From Rhizophlyctis rosea (taxonomy: Eukaryota > Chytridiomycota > Chytridiomycetes > Rhizophlyctidales > Rhizophlyctidaceae): a stretch of DNA of 64,000 nucleotides. The DNA lies in the NCBI GenBank assembly GCA_027596075.1, contig JADGJC010000211.1:1-64000 (forward strand), read 5' to 3'. How positions within the stretch are numbered: position 1 is the stretch's first letter; every line of letters starts with the position of its first letter. The notes under the pieces were generated by a model. The model did not search any database. It was not told the origin of the DNA and worked only from the letters and a program-made list of their open reading frames with translations. Below are positions 1 through 10,676 of the stretch, piece after piece. Position numbers and translations under genes: made by a program.

Positions 1-95
1 GCAGTTGAACAAGTGTTAAAAGTTAACCTGCCTCACGCATCCAAGCGATTCTATTAGTGCTCTCGTAGTACGCGATTCTGCCACATCGCAACAAC

Positions 96-569
96 GTGAC
101 GCAATCACTGCACAGTTGTTTTTCTCCCATTCTGGCGGCGCGACCAGGCCTCGAGGCCAGCTTTCGACCATGTCCGACCGTCAAATCGGTTTCAGCAAAC
201 TATATGACCGTAACATCCCATGATTGTTGGGACGAAGAAGCGAACCATGCCGCTCCCGATAATCTCAATGTGCATCGGCCTCTATCAATGAACGAATGGC
301 GGCCCATGCGTGTGTTGCGCCGTCCGATCATTTACCAAGACTCACGTGTTGGACTGCAATCAGGAATGTTCGTCGATATGAGTATTGAGTATGCGAGAGA
401 GAGGGTGCAGGAGACGGTCTTGACGGACAGGTTGAAGGACTTGAGGTGGGATTATGCGTATGTTTGGCGGGACGAGAACATTGCGTTGGAGATGATTGAT
501 GAGAATGGGGGTTCCGTGAAGTGTCGGTTTGTCACCCAACGCTATGAGAGTAGACCTCTCGTCGTGTAG
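96..569 (+). CDS. hypothetical protein (possibly 3' part of a longer gene)
   Basis: An open frame of 157 codons ends in TAG at 567-569. The first ATG is at 96, but the true start could be a later ATG or a spliced exon left of the window. The C-terminal half, with alternating charged and aromatic residues, looks protein-like. No signal peptide, membrane segment or known domain is recognisable. The frame is followed by about 400 bp without a convincing gene, then the SPC1 gene on the other strand. I do not recognise it; it is an open reading frame of plausible composition and nothing more. Confidence 0.35.
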   Translation: MTQSLHSCFSPILAARPGLEASFRPCPTVKSVSANYMTVTSHDCWDEEANHAAPDNLNVHRPLSMNEWRPMRVLRRPIIYQDSRVGLQSGMFVDMSIEYARERVQETVLTDRLKDLRWDYAYVWRDENIALEMIDENGGSVKCRFVTQRYESRPLVV

Positions 570-959
570 CTACAAAATTGCAGCAGAATACACTCCTTTC
601 GGTAATGAATATTTGCCGAGTTTGAGTGGAAGTACTGTGATTGATTTGCAGGGGACATTTAACAAATTTGACTTCATTTTGCGATTCACCGCGTCTTGAT
701 CAATGGCTCTCAATGCGCAGGAATTGATTGAAAGCTGTGAGCCTAAAGGGTTGAATATGGAATACTTCCTGGACGATTCGAAGCAGCGTTTCCCGAGCAA
801 GACGAATAGTCAATACATTCGGCATCTCACAAACATCTCCGTCCAAGATTCCAACAACTCAGTCCACAACGACACGCCAAATTTTCAAGAGGTGTGAAAT
901 GATGCTCTGCTCGAATGCAGCAATGGGTATTTGTCGAAAATGGTACACAATAAATCAAA

Positions 960-1750
960 CTAGAACAATATTCTCCCGACGCGAGCTAATAAAGATGTGG
1001 ATTCTTTTGGTGCCTCCTCCTCGTCGTCTTCATCGTCATCATCAGTATTTCCGACTTTTTTTGTGTCGAGCTTTTTGAGCCATGTTTCGGGGTGTTGGTT
1101 GTACGTTGGCCATGGTGGTACGCATACCTGGAGGTTAGTTGCCAATGGTGAGTGGGTGAGCGATGATGCTTGGACTACCGCTATGACGTTCGCCTTCCAG
1201 GCCCTCCCTAAAACCCATCGTACCCTCGTCGCCGGGAGGTCCCCGCTACACGTCCCTGTCCGCGCTCTCCGTGCTCTCCGCCTTCCTTTCTCCACTCCCC
1301 TTTCGCTGAACTGTTCCCAAGGTCTCATAGGTGCCAAACACCTCTGCACGAGCCCACTTTGCGCCGCCAATTCTCCAACGTGCTGTATCACAAGTCTGCA
1401 AAAGTACCTACCAATATTGTTGTTAGTGCTCCCGCGCCGAGGACCACAAGGGTGGCGAACAAGTCTTGTAGGAAGAGCCCGACGAAGAATGCTACAGTCT
1501 GTTTTGTCGGCAGTGCAGTGGTGAGTAAGGTGTCAACCTTCCGAAAGGTATGTCGGAAGGTCAAGAGAGCGCATGGCCAGCGCTCGTATTCCAAAAAAAC
1601 TTACACCAGATAGAGTGAGGAGGATTTGACAAAGCCTGTCCGCATGCTTTTGACCGTGAAAGTCCTGCAAACAAGTTCGACGGTGAGTGTGAATGCACGG
1701 GCTTGAGGTGGTAAGTCTTCACTCACGATTATTCCTTTGTTTGCGAGCAT
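960..1750 (-). CDS. SPC1: signal peptidase complex subunit 1 (SPC1/SPCS1, SPC12 family)
   Basis: Small accessory subunit of the ER signal peptidase complex. The spliced model is complement(960..1127, 1412..1498, 1605..1664, 1727..1750), 112 aa; all junctions are GT-AG and phase 0. Exon 2 gives the family's DFHGQKHADRL motif (compare DYKGQKLAEQ in the human protein). Exon 3 gives two hydrophobic segments joined by a short turn. Exon 4 opens with VCVPPWPTYNQHPETWL, the conserved motif after the second membrane span, and ends in an acidic tail. Known family: both termini are cytosolic, with two membrane helices. The length fits the family (about 100 aa). The 278-bp third intron is long for this window. 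Recognition is firm; only the 8-residue exon 1 is a little less certain. Confidence 0.9.
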
Positions 1751-2827
1751 AGTGGGTCCCTTCCAAGTTGATATGTGCGGCCTTCGTGGAGTATATAATA
1801 TCTGTGTGTGCGTCAATGCGTGCGATGGAGATGGGAAAGTGAGGAAGGAATACTGGCAGCGTGCAGGGAAGGGACCTTGTTTACGTGTCAAAGTCCGCAC
1901 CAGTGATGAGTCGATGTGAGTCAGGCATCAAGCATGCCATTGCAATGCCGATCCTGGGTCCCAACATCGGGGACGTCACAAGGCTCGGCCCCACCGTGTG
2001 GAGAAAGAACCCCCCCTTCCGCTTCTTATTGAAAAGCCGACACACATCTTCCGCCATTCTTTCCCACGCCCTGTTTTTGACAAGAAGGGGTTTGCACCTG
2101 CTCGCATAGATACTTATATGCTGATGTGCATATGTGTCTTGCTGCATACTATTGAGTATCGCTCACCACCCAGTAAGTACGGGTGGTCCTGCAACACCCT
2201 ATTTGTGCTTCCGAAACTTGACCCCTCACCCATGTTGGTTTTCTCGCCAGAACCCCTTCTCACTTGTAAACATAACAACACGGTGGCTGTGATCCGTGCA
2301 CGTCCTACATCTACTTGACCCCATCGCCCGCTCTCAATACTGAAATCACAGTCAAACCGTTCTGTTTACGGCGAATAAAGTCTTCCGCTATAGACAAGAT
2401 ACCTTAGACGTTACACCTCAGACACGTACGACAGGCATAGGACCCTTGTGCACTTGACATTGTGAGTTTCATCAAACTAACCGAGAGCACCCCGTTGGCC
2501 GCTCAACTCACACTCGGGTCCTCCTTTTAAGCAGCCGCCATAGCAATCAAATCATAGCGAGTCGGAGACCAACACGCAACTCCCACTCCAACACCCTAAT
2601 AATCCTATTCTAGTTGCCCGGCGCTCCATGTTGGTCGCCTGTCAGCAGAACCATATAGTTTCATTTATTCGGTCGCACGCATATGTATCCACCTGCTCGA
2701 ACTCCCAGTCGTCAAGTCGATACTCAATATTTTCGCGGAGGAAGCGTGATCGTTGGAAAGTCTTGAATCAGTCCTATTATTGTCAGAAGTCAGGCTAGTG
2801 GCCATATTTTGAGGGAAAGCGTGAGAA
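1751..2827. other. intergenic, divergent promoter region of SPC1 and the CUE2-like gene
   Basis: About 1.1 kb between divergently transcribed genes. A TATA-like run (gtatataata, near 1791) lies just upstream of SPC1 on this strand. Open frames here overlap in several frames and resemble nothing known. I see no RNA gene or repeat. Part of this may be 5' UTR or a noncoding first exon of the downstream gene. Confidence 0.5.
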
Positions 2828-5212
2828 ATGAAGGATAATGCTGCAACTGCTGCTGCAAAGGGCGCCAGGCGGAACAAAAAGTCCAAGGCGGCCATGGCCG
2901 GTGTCGCGGTCGCTGCTGTGGCTACGGCTGCCGTGGCTGCTGCTAGCGCTGCTACTGCTGGTGGACAGCACGGTGCTGGTGTTGATCACGATCAGAAACT
3001 TGGTGTGAAAGAACGGGTGAGTGGATTTGTGCTTTTGACCGTTGCTTGCGAAATGCGGGGAATCGGCGGTGGAAAAGTTGGCGGAACTCGTGCTGCGCAA
3101 CATGGACGCAGAATGTAGGGGGAGGCAGTCATGTTATCAATCAGCTAATCAGCATGGGATCACAGGAAAAGGCGAAACCCCCTCCCCTCCGCGCCATGTC
3201 CGCGCCTGTCGAGATCAAACGTATAAGTGAATTACACGCCAGCTCCGAATCCTCTTCTTGCTCCTCCTCCGCCTCGTTCAGCAACACCCCTAATTCTTCT
3301 ACCTGTTATGCACCCCTATCACCCCTATCGTTCCTGGAGAACTCGTTCTCAGAGATCTCACGTGAGAGGTTGGCCGATCTTTTGAGCCAGGCCAACAATG
3401 ACGTGGAAGATGCTGTAAACCTTGTCCTTGAGGAATTGTCAGAGTCAGAGTCATATGGATCGTCTGCGGCGTCAGAGACGTCGACAGATGATTTTGGGGA
3501 CATTTGGTCTCAATCGTCTGATGGCGGCTGGGATTCCGAAAGATCAAGTACGTTTCAGCAGGCCGTACATTGCCGTTTGCTCAATCAATCTAACTTTGCT
3601 CGATATCAGCATCAGCAGACGTATTCATCAGACCGGCCATCGTCTCGACCGACCCCGCGATCCAAACTTTGTCAGAAATTGCTCCCGGATATACCCTCTC
3701 CCAACTTCAAGATGTGCTCGCTAAAGCCGGCGGAAACGTTGAAGCCGCCGGCGAACTCATCCTCACCTCCCCACCTCCTCCACCCGACACCCCCTCGCCC
3801 CCTCACCGCGTCAAGAAGATCACCGAACGCCCCTCTCAAATGTTCTCCTTTGCCAAGGAAAACAAGCGCGACCAACAAGTCGAACTCCTCCAATCCATGT
3901 TCCCAGACCACCCGCGCAAGAGCATCGAGTCCGCGCTGGCCGTCAGCCGGGGCAACATGGAGCGCGCGGCGGAGCATTTGATGTCTTTGGAAGTGCTGGC
4001 TGATGCGCGGGAGGAGGAGGGCAAGAGTCGGGATCATGATTTGGCGGTGTTGACGGAGATGTTTCCGAATGTTTCTGTGTCGGTTTTGACGAGGGAGTTG
4101 GGGAGGGCGGGGACGGGGTTGGAGGGAGTTGTGGAGAGGTTGGCGGTGAATGAGAGGGCTTCGTTTGGGGCTGTTGCGAGTAGTGGAGTGAAGGCGCAGA
4201 GGAGGGAGTCGATGACAGCTATGTATACGAGTTCGACGACGGGGTCGAATCCGTATACTAGGTTTGGGCTTTATATGGAGCCGGATGAGGTGAGATGGTT
4301 ATTTGGTGACTCATCCGTATTATCGCAACATGAGAGACATGAGTTGTTGATGTGACGTCATATTACCCGTTCTGCAGATTCCGAACGGAGGTGGAATTGC
4401 CCACCACGGTGCGCGCGTCAGACGCGATTTCGGGACGCCGAAAGACCTCCGGAGTAAAGCCGAAGCACTCAAGCAAGAACGTAATGACGCGTTCAAGAGA
4501 GCTGCGGCGGCGTATCGGAAGGGAGATTTGACGGGGCAGGGGTCGGCGGTTTACTATAGTCAGGAGGTGGGTTATTCTGTCGCGCGTTTCGGAGTGATAT
4601 TTGCTTCACATTCTGTGGGATATCAGAAGACCTGATTGTGATACTGTTTTTTGTAGGGAAGAGATTTGGCGTTGAAGATGGCGGAGTGGAACGATCAGGC
4701 TGCGAAGGCTGTTATTGAACGGAATCGGTTAGTGGTCTTGTCTTTGCTGCTGTTTAGTCCGTCTTGTCTTTCCTTCGTTTGTTCTTTGTTACTCGTGATG
4801 ATTGAATTCCAAATGCGCAAGCATTTCTCAAAACACGCGCACGCAAACACACTCCGAATCACTCGTACATTCAATCACAAAAAAGCCAAAAACGAGAACC
4901 CACCATCTAACCCGATCATCCCTCTCCCTCTTCCCACCCAGCCAACGCCAAAACAACGACCCATACATCCTCGACCTGCACGAACTCACCGTCCGCGAAG
5001 CGCTCGATTACGTCTCTGAAGCCGTGAACGAGTGGTTCTCGCACGAGGGGGCGAGCACGAGTCCGCGGAAACCATTGAAGATCATTGCGGGGGCGGGGCA
5101 TCATACTAGGAATGGAGTGAGGAAGTTGTATCCGGCGGTGTTTGGGTATTTGAGGCAGAAGGGGTGGAGGTTGAAGGAGGGTGGGAATGGGTGGTTTTTT
5201 GTGTTGGGGTAG
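2828..5212 (+). CDS. CUE2: CUE2-like protein: CUE motifs, DUF1771 and Smr nuclease domain
   Basis: Likely endonuclease of no-go mRNA decay. Domains in order: an Ala/Lys-rich N terminus; CUE/UBA-like helical motifs (about 3350-3450, 3675-3760, 3870-3990 and 4035-4150), which in this family bind ubiquitin or stalled ribosomes; a DUF1771 segment (about 4430-4735, containing AAYRKGD and YYSQE); and a C-terminal Smr domain (4962-5209) with the LDLHEL motif and the glycine loop AGAGHHTRNG. Known: yeast Cue2 has this CUE-Smr arrangement and cleaves mRNA at collided ribosomes. At least five introns, for example 4289-4378 and 4567-4656; the Smr frame is reached by splicing at about 4730 to about 4942. 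The start at 2828 is tentative: the first exon would join by GTGAGT at about 3016 to an acceptor at about 3111, and an ATG at 3153 is an alternative. Confidence 0.85.
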
Positions 5213-5888
5213 GGTGTGGGGGGCGCGGGGGTTTTTTCTTTTTGTTTTCCTTTTCTTTTGTTTGTTTCCTCTTCTCTTCTTCTTTTTATATACCTGGGGT
5301 TTTATGTTTGTGCGAGAGGGAAGTGTGGGGAGGGGCGCCTTTGTCGTTCAGATATTTGTACATTAGCTTTCTTGATGTTTGTTTTTCTGTCACTTCCGTC
5401 TTCTGTTTATCCTTGTACAATAGTTTGATGTGCGGTGATGCTCGTGCCCTTGCGGCATGTTGTCTTTTTTCGACGATTGTTGGTCTGGTGCGGGAAAGTT
5501 TCCTTGACAGATAGTAAACCCGTCGCCGTCTGTCTCTGTGATGTAACGACTGATTGATTACAAACGGCGGAAGATATTCGTTCTTTCCACAGCAAGCTGT
5601 GAAGCGCCTCTGCTGTCTCCCAACTCGACACGCAATAGAAGATCAAAGTTTTCAAAAGCAACGCATGACCTCCCTTCAAGATACACACCTTCGACAAGTC
5701 CAACCCTCGCTTGGAGTGAGTGGAGCTGAGCTGGAGCTAAGCCCAAGTGCTGTGCCCAACAACTGTGCCCCACATGACTGAGCACAGTTTGCTCCACAAG
5801 CATAAATGTGTGAATGTGTCGCCCAGAACACTCATAACCGTGTTCACATCCGTAAAATTCCCAAGATCAGAAGCCGACGCAGTCCTCG
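5213..5888. other. intergenic, 3' flank of CUE2-like gene
   Basis: T-rich downstream flank (5225-5300 has long T runs) followed by upstream sequence of the F-box-like gene. No gene, RNA or repeat seen. Confidence 0.5.
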
Positions 5889-6972
5889 ATGAAATCCAAC
5901 CCCGTCATCTGCGATGACGTCCTATCCCTAATATTCGATCACCTCCTCCAAACCCTCCAATGGGAACTTCAACAGCTACCAGACCCCACCGTGAAACAAA
6001 GTGACATACCCTGGGATCAACTCCGCAACTGTCGGGGCAATCAACCAAAGTCCCACTGCTACTGTCCATTTCCCAGGTATTCATAAGTATTCATCGTCAG
6101 CATCAGCACAGTCGGCGCTTATGTCTTCGCTAACGACCACGAAACGATTTACGGAAATCATCACATCCCTTCCGCGGTTCTCCGCTTTGACACGTCAGTA
6201 CCAGCATAGAATTTGGCGCGCAACCGAGTGTAACTGTCACGATCACTTGCTGTTTGAATTGAGTGAGGATCGCCAGGTGGGCGGTTACTGGGACGAGTGG
6301 GATACCATCCTGGTGGGCGTCATGTTTCCGACATGGGCATATAGAGAAGCAAAAGTCGTCCCAGCTCCCCACACCCATCCAACACCAGATGGATGGACGC
6401 TCGTACAGCACCGAAAACGTCGCGTGACCATTCCTATCGTGCCACTCACGTCCTCATCAAAGGTGGAAGGCTCATACACTACCACCACCACCACCACCAC
6501 TACTTCCCTCCCAATTCCCCGTCCAACCCACATGACGTCCCCAACACCACCACCAACCAACATTCACATCTTCCTGCAAAGCCAGACCCAGGATAGACAT
6601 CAAAGATGCCCCACACTAAGTACACTCAACCTCACCGAATGGTCCCACACCTCCACCGCCCAACACCTCTACACCACGCTCCAAAGTGGGCACCTCCCAT
6701 TTTGCCTCCACCACCTACCCCCATCCCTCATCGAACGTTTCATTGCAACATTCATAGCGTGGTACGAAGACGGTCGTATCATGCCACCACTTTCTACCAA
6801 GACGTACTCGCATATTCAACAGACAGAGTACGATTATATAAACGAGGAGAACGAAGTCCAGGATGGGTATTGGAGGGATGGGTGGTGGGAGACTGGATTT
6901 GATTTGTGGGATGAGCCGGGGTGGTTTGAGAGTGGGAAGGCGAAGAAGTTCCATTATAAGGGTGTTGGGTAG
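5889..6972 (+). pseudogene. F-box-like protein, frameshifted by a 10-bp tandem duplication
   Basis: Paralogue of the gene at 7786-8712. The N-terminal CDDVLSLIFDHLL is F-box-like. The 5' frame (from ATG 5889) runs through CYCPFP and then stops at TAA 6084. The remaining 290 or so residues, with clear paralogue matches (SSLTTTKRFTEIITSLPRF, FPTWAYRE, DGWT), continue in the next frame. The cause is visible: gtattcataa/gtattcatcg at 6077-6096 is a 10-bp tandem repeat. Without one copy the two frames would join exactly where the intact paralogue is continuous. A rescuing intron does not work: the only acceptors nearby (AG ending 6100, 6106, 6111) are in the wrong phase and the intron would be under 40 bp. 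It is either a recent pseudogene or an assembly error. A CAC microsatellite (about 6478-6503) lies in the 3' part. Confidence 0.75.
6077..6096. repeat. 10-bp tandem duplication that breaks the reading frame
   Basis: Two adjacent copies of gtattcat(aa/cg). The length, 10, is not a multiple of three; the shift puts a TAA stop into the F-box-like gene. Confidence 0.8.
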
Positions 6973-7785
6973 CTTATGAGGGGGGTTTGATGAAGTTTGG
7001 TGAAGGATATGAAGTCCGCCCCGCTGTATATCGTTATCATCATATCATGGAGATGTTTTCGTTTATGTGCAAGTAAATGGTTAGCCCATCTTTCGGGAGT
7101 TTTGTGTGTAATAGTTGTGATTCAGAGCAATTGAGCTGTTGATCGATGTGGAAATGTACATTATTCATGTGGAGATGCTTTTACTGATATAAAACACCAC
7201 GCATCGAAAAGTAACGATTGAACACCGTGAACCGCCCGACATTTAATGAAGTGGGATTATAGGCGATTTCTGCGTTTTTGCCCATGAGGCTGTATTTAAT
7301 CAATCAGCACATGCATCACGATTCACTGCAGGCCCGGGTTTTTGTGTCATGGTTCCCGTCGCGAAAGTGACAATTGGGGCTCTTATTACTACTGAGATGA
7401 GCGATCACACAACTCTTCATATACACTTTTCATGCACTAATACAGGCTGTGTACGGTCTTCCAGCATGTGGTGCTGTGGCACCATGAAAGGCGGCGTTTT
7501 CTGGATTCACGACAGTTCCGACGTGTAGGACGGATATTTTGCAGGAGACTGTCATGTTGATACTTGAACTTCGCTGTCTATCAGAGGAGGAAAGCTCGAA
7601 TATGTGGCAAGCTGGGTGTCGCTGTCGGCATGGTTGTTGATTGAAATTGTGAGCTCCGTTCTCAGCAACTGTGCGCAGCATTGCCCCGCCCTACTGTGCC
7701 CCCACGCAGGGTCTCGCCCGGGGCTCAAAAATATAAATTCGGTGGAGCACGCGCAAATTACAAGGGTTTGAGTGACCAATTGACC
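6973..7785 (+). promoter_or_regulatory. intergenic region with TATA-like element before the second F-box-like gene
   Basis: About 0.8 kb between the two paralogues. atataaatt at 7731-7739 lies 47-55 bp before the ATG at 7786 and is a plausible TATA box. No other gene is evident; reading frames across this stretch do not resemble a protein family. Confidence 0.45.
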
Positions 7786-8712
7786 ATGGCAGTGGTGCCC
7801 GTCTGCAACGATATCCTCGCTCTCATCTTTGATCAGGTTCTCGAAACGCTCATCCTCAACTTCCACTCTGCGGTGAAATCCAAGGACCTCGACCGTCACG
7901 CTGATGTTGAATCCTGTTGGGATGCTTGGGACGGTGAACATAACTGCCACTGCCCAATCCCAAGACTCGGGCACCCCTCCCAGGAAGCATCAAATACTAC
8001 CCCACTATCCCTGCTCACGACCAATAAACGTTTCCACGCCATCATCACCTCTCTTCCTCGCTACAAGGCGTACAAAACCGAAATTCAACTGCACATCTTA
8101 CAGACAACAAGGTGGAATTGCCACACTCACCTACTATTTGAGCTCAACGACATATTCTGCTCAAGTACGCATCATAAAATTGTGGTCGGAGCAATATTCC
8201 CGAAGTGGGCGTACGAAAGACGGCGATCCGTTTCACCATCCGACCACGAACCTACCAAAGACGGCTGGACCATTATAAAACCCAAACAAAAACGTCCAAA
8301 ACCCCGGCTATCCGACGCCATCATAACCGATGCCATGATCTTCATCAAATTCATAAGAATACGTTGTGCTGATCCGAATCCACAAATATCGTTCCACCCC
8401 TCCGAGTGGTCTTATCAATCCACTCTCCATGACCTCCTACCCGTCCTCCAAGCTCCCGTCAAATCCCTCCCATATTACACCTCGAAAGTACCCTGGCACC
8501 TCCTCATCCACCTTCAAGCAACTCTCTCAGCATGGCACATATCCGACTGTCCCATGCCCCCACTGTCGGCCAACCGGTTCTCGCAAACATGGGAAAGGTA
8601 CTGCATATATTGTTCGCAGGTTATGAAGGAGGTAGATTGTGATAATTGCATGTTGGATGATCCGGACTGGTTCGAGACCGATAAGGGGGATAGATTCTTC
8701 TACAAGTGTTAG
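7786..8712 (+). CDS. F-box-like protein (intact paralogue)
   Basis: Single-exon gene, 308 aa, ATG at 7786 chosen because the F-box-like helix (VCNDILALIFDQVLETL) begins 6 residues later; the frame is open further upstream to 7681. Shares with the broken neighbour: the F-box-like N terminus, a Cys/His-containing CPIPR stretch, LTTNKRFHAIITSLPR, WNCHTHLLFEL, IFPKWAYE, DGWT, and a C-terminal aromatic/acidic block (DPDWFET, FFYKC). Known: F-box motifs recruit SKP1 of SCF ubiquitin ligases; the remainder has no recognisable WD or LRR repeats. The function as an SCF adaptor is inference from about 20 residues. The pair looks like a recent lineage-specific tandem duplication. Confidence 0.65.
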   Translation: MAVVPVCNDILALIFDQVLETLILNFHSAVKSKDLDRHADVESCWDAWDGEHNCHCPIPRLGHPSQEASNTTPLSLLTTNKRFHAIITSLPRYKAYKTEIQLHILQTTRWNCHTHLLFELNDIFCSSTHHKIVVGAIFPKWAYERRRSVSPSDHEPTKDGWTIIKPKQKRPKPRLSDAIITDAMIFIKFIRIRCADPNPQISFHPSEWSYQSTLHDLLPVLQAPVKSLPYYTSKVPWHLLIHLQATLSAWHISDCPMPPLSANRFSQTWERYCIYCSQVMKEVDCDNCMLDDPDWFETDKGDRFFYKC

Positions 8713-9164
8713 TAATATGAAGAGCGTTAACAGGGCACCACCTTGCCACATTCATGGAATATGAATACATAAGATGATGTCGTTCTTGAGTTTGTGGAAA
8801 CTACTACATGCATTGTGGCATTGACGCACCTCTTGCGATGGCTGAGTTCTGATTGATCGTGGACATTGATGGCGAAAGAAATACTTGCCCCTTTCTTCAA
8901 ATCATGACATACCTTAGCCTATGAAGTCAATACCGGGGCTAGTCCGCAGACAGATGGCGTTGTCCCCATTGTCATCAAGGTGATAAGGAGGTTACGCTGG
9001 ACGGCTGTGAAAATACCGCTATGACATTGGATTTGGTGGTGGTGTTCAATGGTGACCATTCAATCAAGTGGCATATGAGAAATTCACTTGGTGAATCTAT
9101 CTATTCCCGATAGTGTGTATTTCCAGGGTTTTGGATGTGACACAATGTTGTTTCCAGCCCTCCA
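8713..9164. other. intergenic, convergent 3' flanks
   Basis: About 450 bp between convergent genes. No coding or RNA signal seen. Confidence 0.5.
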
Positions 9165-10146
9165 TCAATCTGTATCATCAGACTCACTGTCCTCCTCATC
9201 CGAACTCGAGTCTTCCTCCACATCCTCTTCATCTGAATTTGAGTCATCGGTTCCTTCCTCATCTCCGTCTTCCATCTCTCCATCTGTGTCGGAGTCGGAT
9301 TCACCAGGAGTGACGTTCTTGATGTTTCCACTCCTAAAAATCTGCGCAGCACGTACAATGGAGTCCCGGCAGGTTGGACACACATCGCGATTGAGCTTCC
9401 GATAGCACATTTCGCAAACACCGTGGCCTGCAATAAAAAGCGGATGAAAGCAGAACATCAGATGGAAGGTATATAAGATGGATTATTATTGAGCGATTCC
9501 TGACAAGAGGATCAAACTCACCGCAGCCGAAAACGACATTCTGTTTCTGCACAAAGCAAATCGGACAGCTTTTGATCTGTCATGGAAAAATGAACTCTGT
9601 ATGCATTTTCGGGTGAATGACCTTTGAAAATGGCACAAACTTACTCCACGGAAATGAAGCGCTTTTGCCAGTCCGCCCGCCATAATTTGATAGCTGTACA
9701 TGAGGGAACGGGCACCGGCTGCAAGAGTCGGAATTATCAGAAGTTTGTCGTCTTCATATGGGTGGGAGCTCCCTTCACTAAGACCTTCTGCCACTTGGAG
9801 TTGGTCTAGCTATCGCTTACAAGCATGCACTATGGGAAGCAACCCACTTTGTGAGTATGGTGCACCAAGAGCTTTTCGCACAATTCATCGTAATTTTACC
9901 CTGATCCATCGTCCTTTTATGTTTGTCATAAGCTCGCTGGTAAGCTTCATCGTAAACCCTCTTGGCGTCCTTCTTTCGTTTAAGGAGTTTCTTTTGCCTT
10001 GACTTGTCATCTTTTCTATCATAGGCGTTTCTATGCTTGACCCTCGCTAGCCAGTATTTGTCCCACAAGTGCGACGTAGCATTTTCTGCCGCCTGTTTGG
10101 GAATGTCGTCGATGTCCTCGTCTAGTCTCTTCCCTATGGTTATCAT
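9165..10146 (-). CDS. C3HC4 RING-finger protein (probable E3 ubiquitin ligase)
   Basis: Spliced model complement(9165..9427, 9522..9576, 9645..9793, 9900..10146), 237 aa, all phases consistent. A Lys/Arg-rich helical N terminus (residues about 20-80) is followed by a short middle region and a RING domain at residues 136-170: C136-x2-C139-x10-C150-x-H152-x2-C155-x2-C158-x8-C167-x2-C170, i.e. C3HC4. The C-terminal 50 residues are almost all Asp/Glu/Ser (9170-9300). Known: RING domains bind E2 enzymes. Ligase activity is inferred; no substrate domain is recognisable. The exon 1-2 junction uses a weaker GTAAAA donor and is the least certain part. Confidence 0.75.
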
Positions 10147-10676
10147 CTTTCACTACCGGTTGGATGTGTATTGGTCAAGAACTTCGTGACAAGAACACGA
10201 CGCGGTTGACACCCAGCCCGAGTTGCTGGTTGTGTGTCGGCCCGCTGTGCACTCTGTGCCGCCTTCAAAGGATTGACGCCTGATTGCCATGATTGGTTAC
10301 GGGAATCTCAATGCTCAGTGACGGAGGCACGGAGTCATGGACGCTCCGCCATTTCGGAACGTCGCATGAATTACGGTGGCGGATTATGGATGACATGTGT
10401 CGCTGTTTTGTTCTGAATCTAACAACCTCGAGGAGGCTAAATGCCACCGGCAGTCATCATCATAGCATGGGGTGTAGGTACACGTTGAATGTGCAGCGTA
10501 CAACACAGGTGTGCAGGCAGCATCCAATCCTATCTTCTCTAATTTCCCAAATCACCCGAGCTTTCTCTGCTTGAACCCAAAGCATATGATCCTCCAAACT
10601 TTTGGAAAAGGCCCATCCAAAATCATGCATCTCACACAATGACGAACTGAGAATTTCGACTTGCTCTTTTCAGCAG
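10147..10676. other. intergenic between RING gene and HIR3 3' end
   Basis: About 530 bp; would hold the RING gene promoter and the HIR3 3' UTR (both on the minus strand). Short frames in several phases, none convincing. Confidence 0.5.

Noticed and set aside
703..897. 64-codon frame after the first hypothetical ORF
   Set aside because: Short, no family, no supporting splice context; may be a 3' UTR.
7430..7974. Minus-strand frames over the intact F-box-like gene
   Set aside because: Antisense shadows; the plus frame has paralogue conservation.
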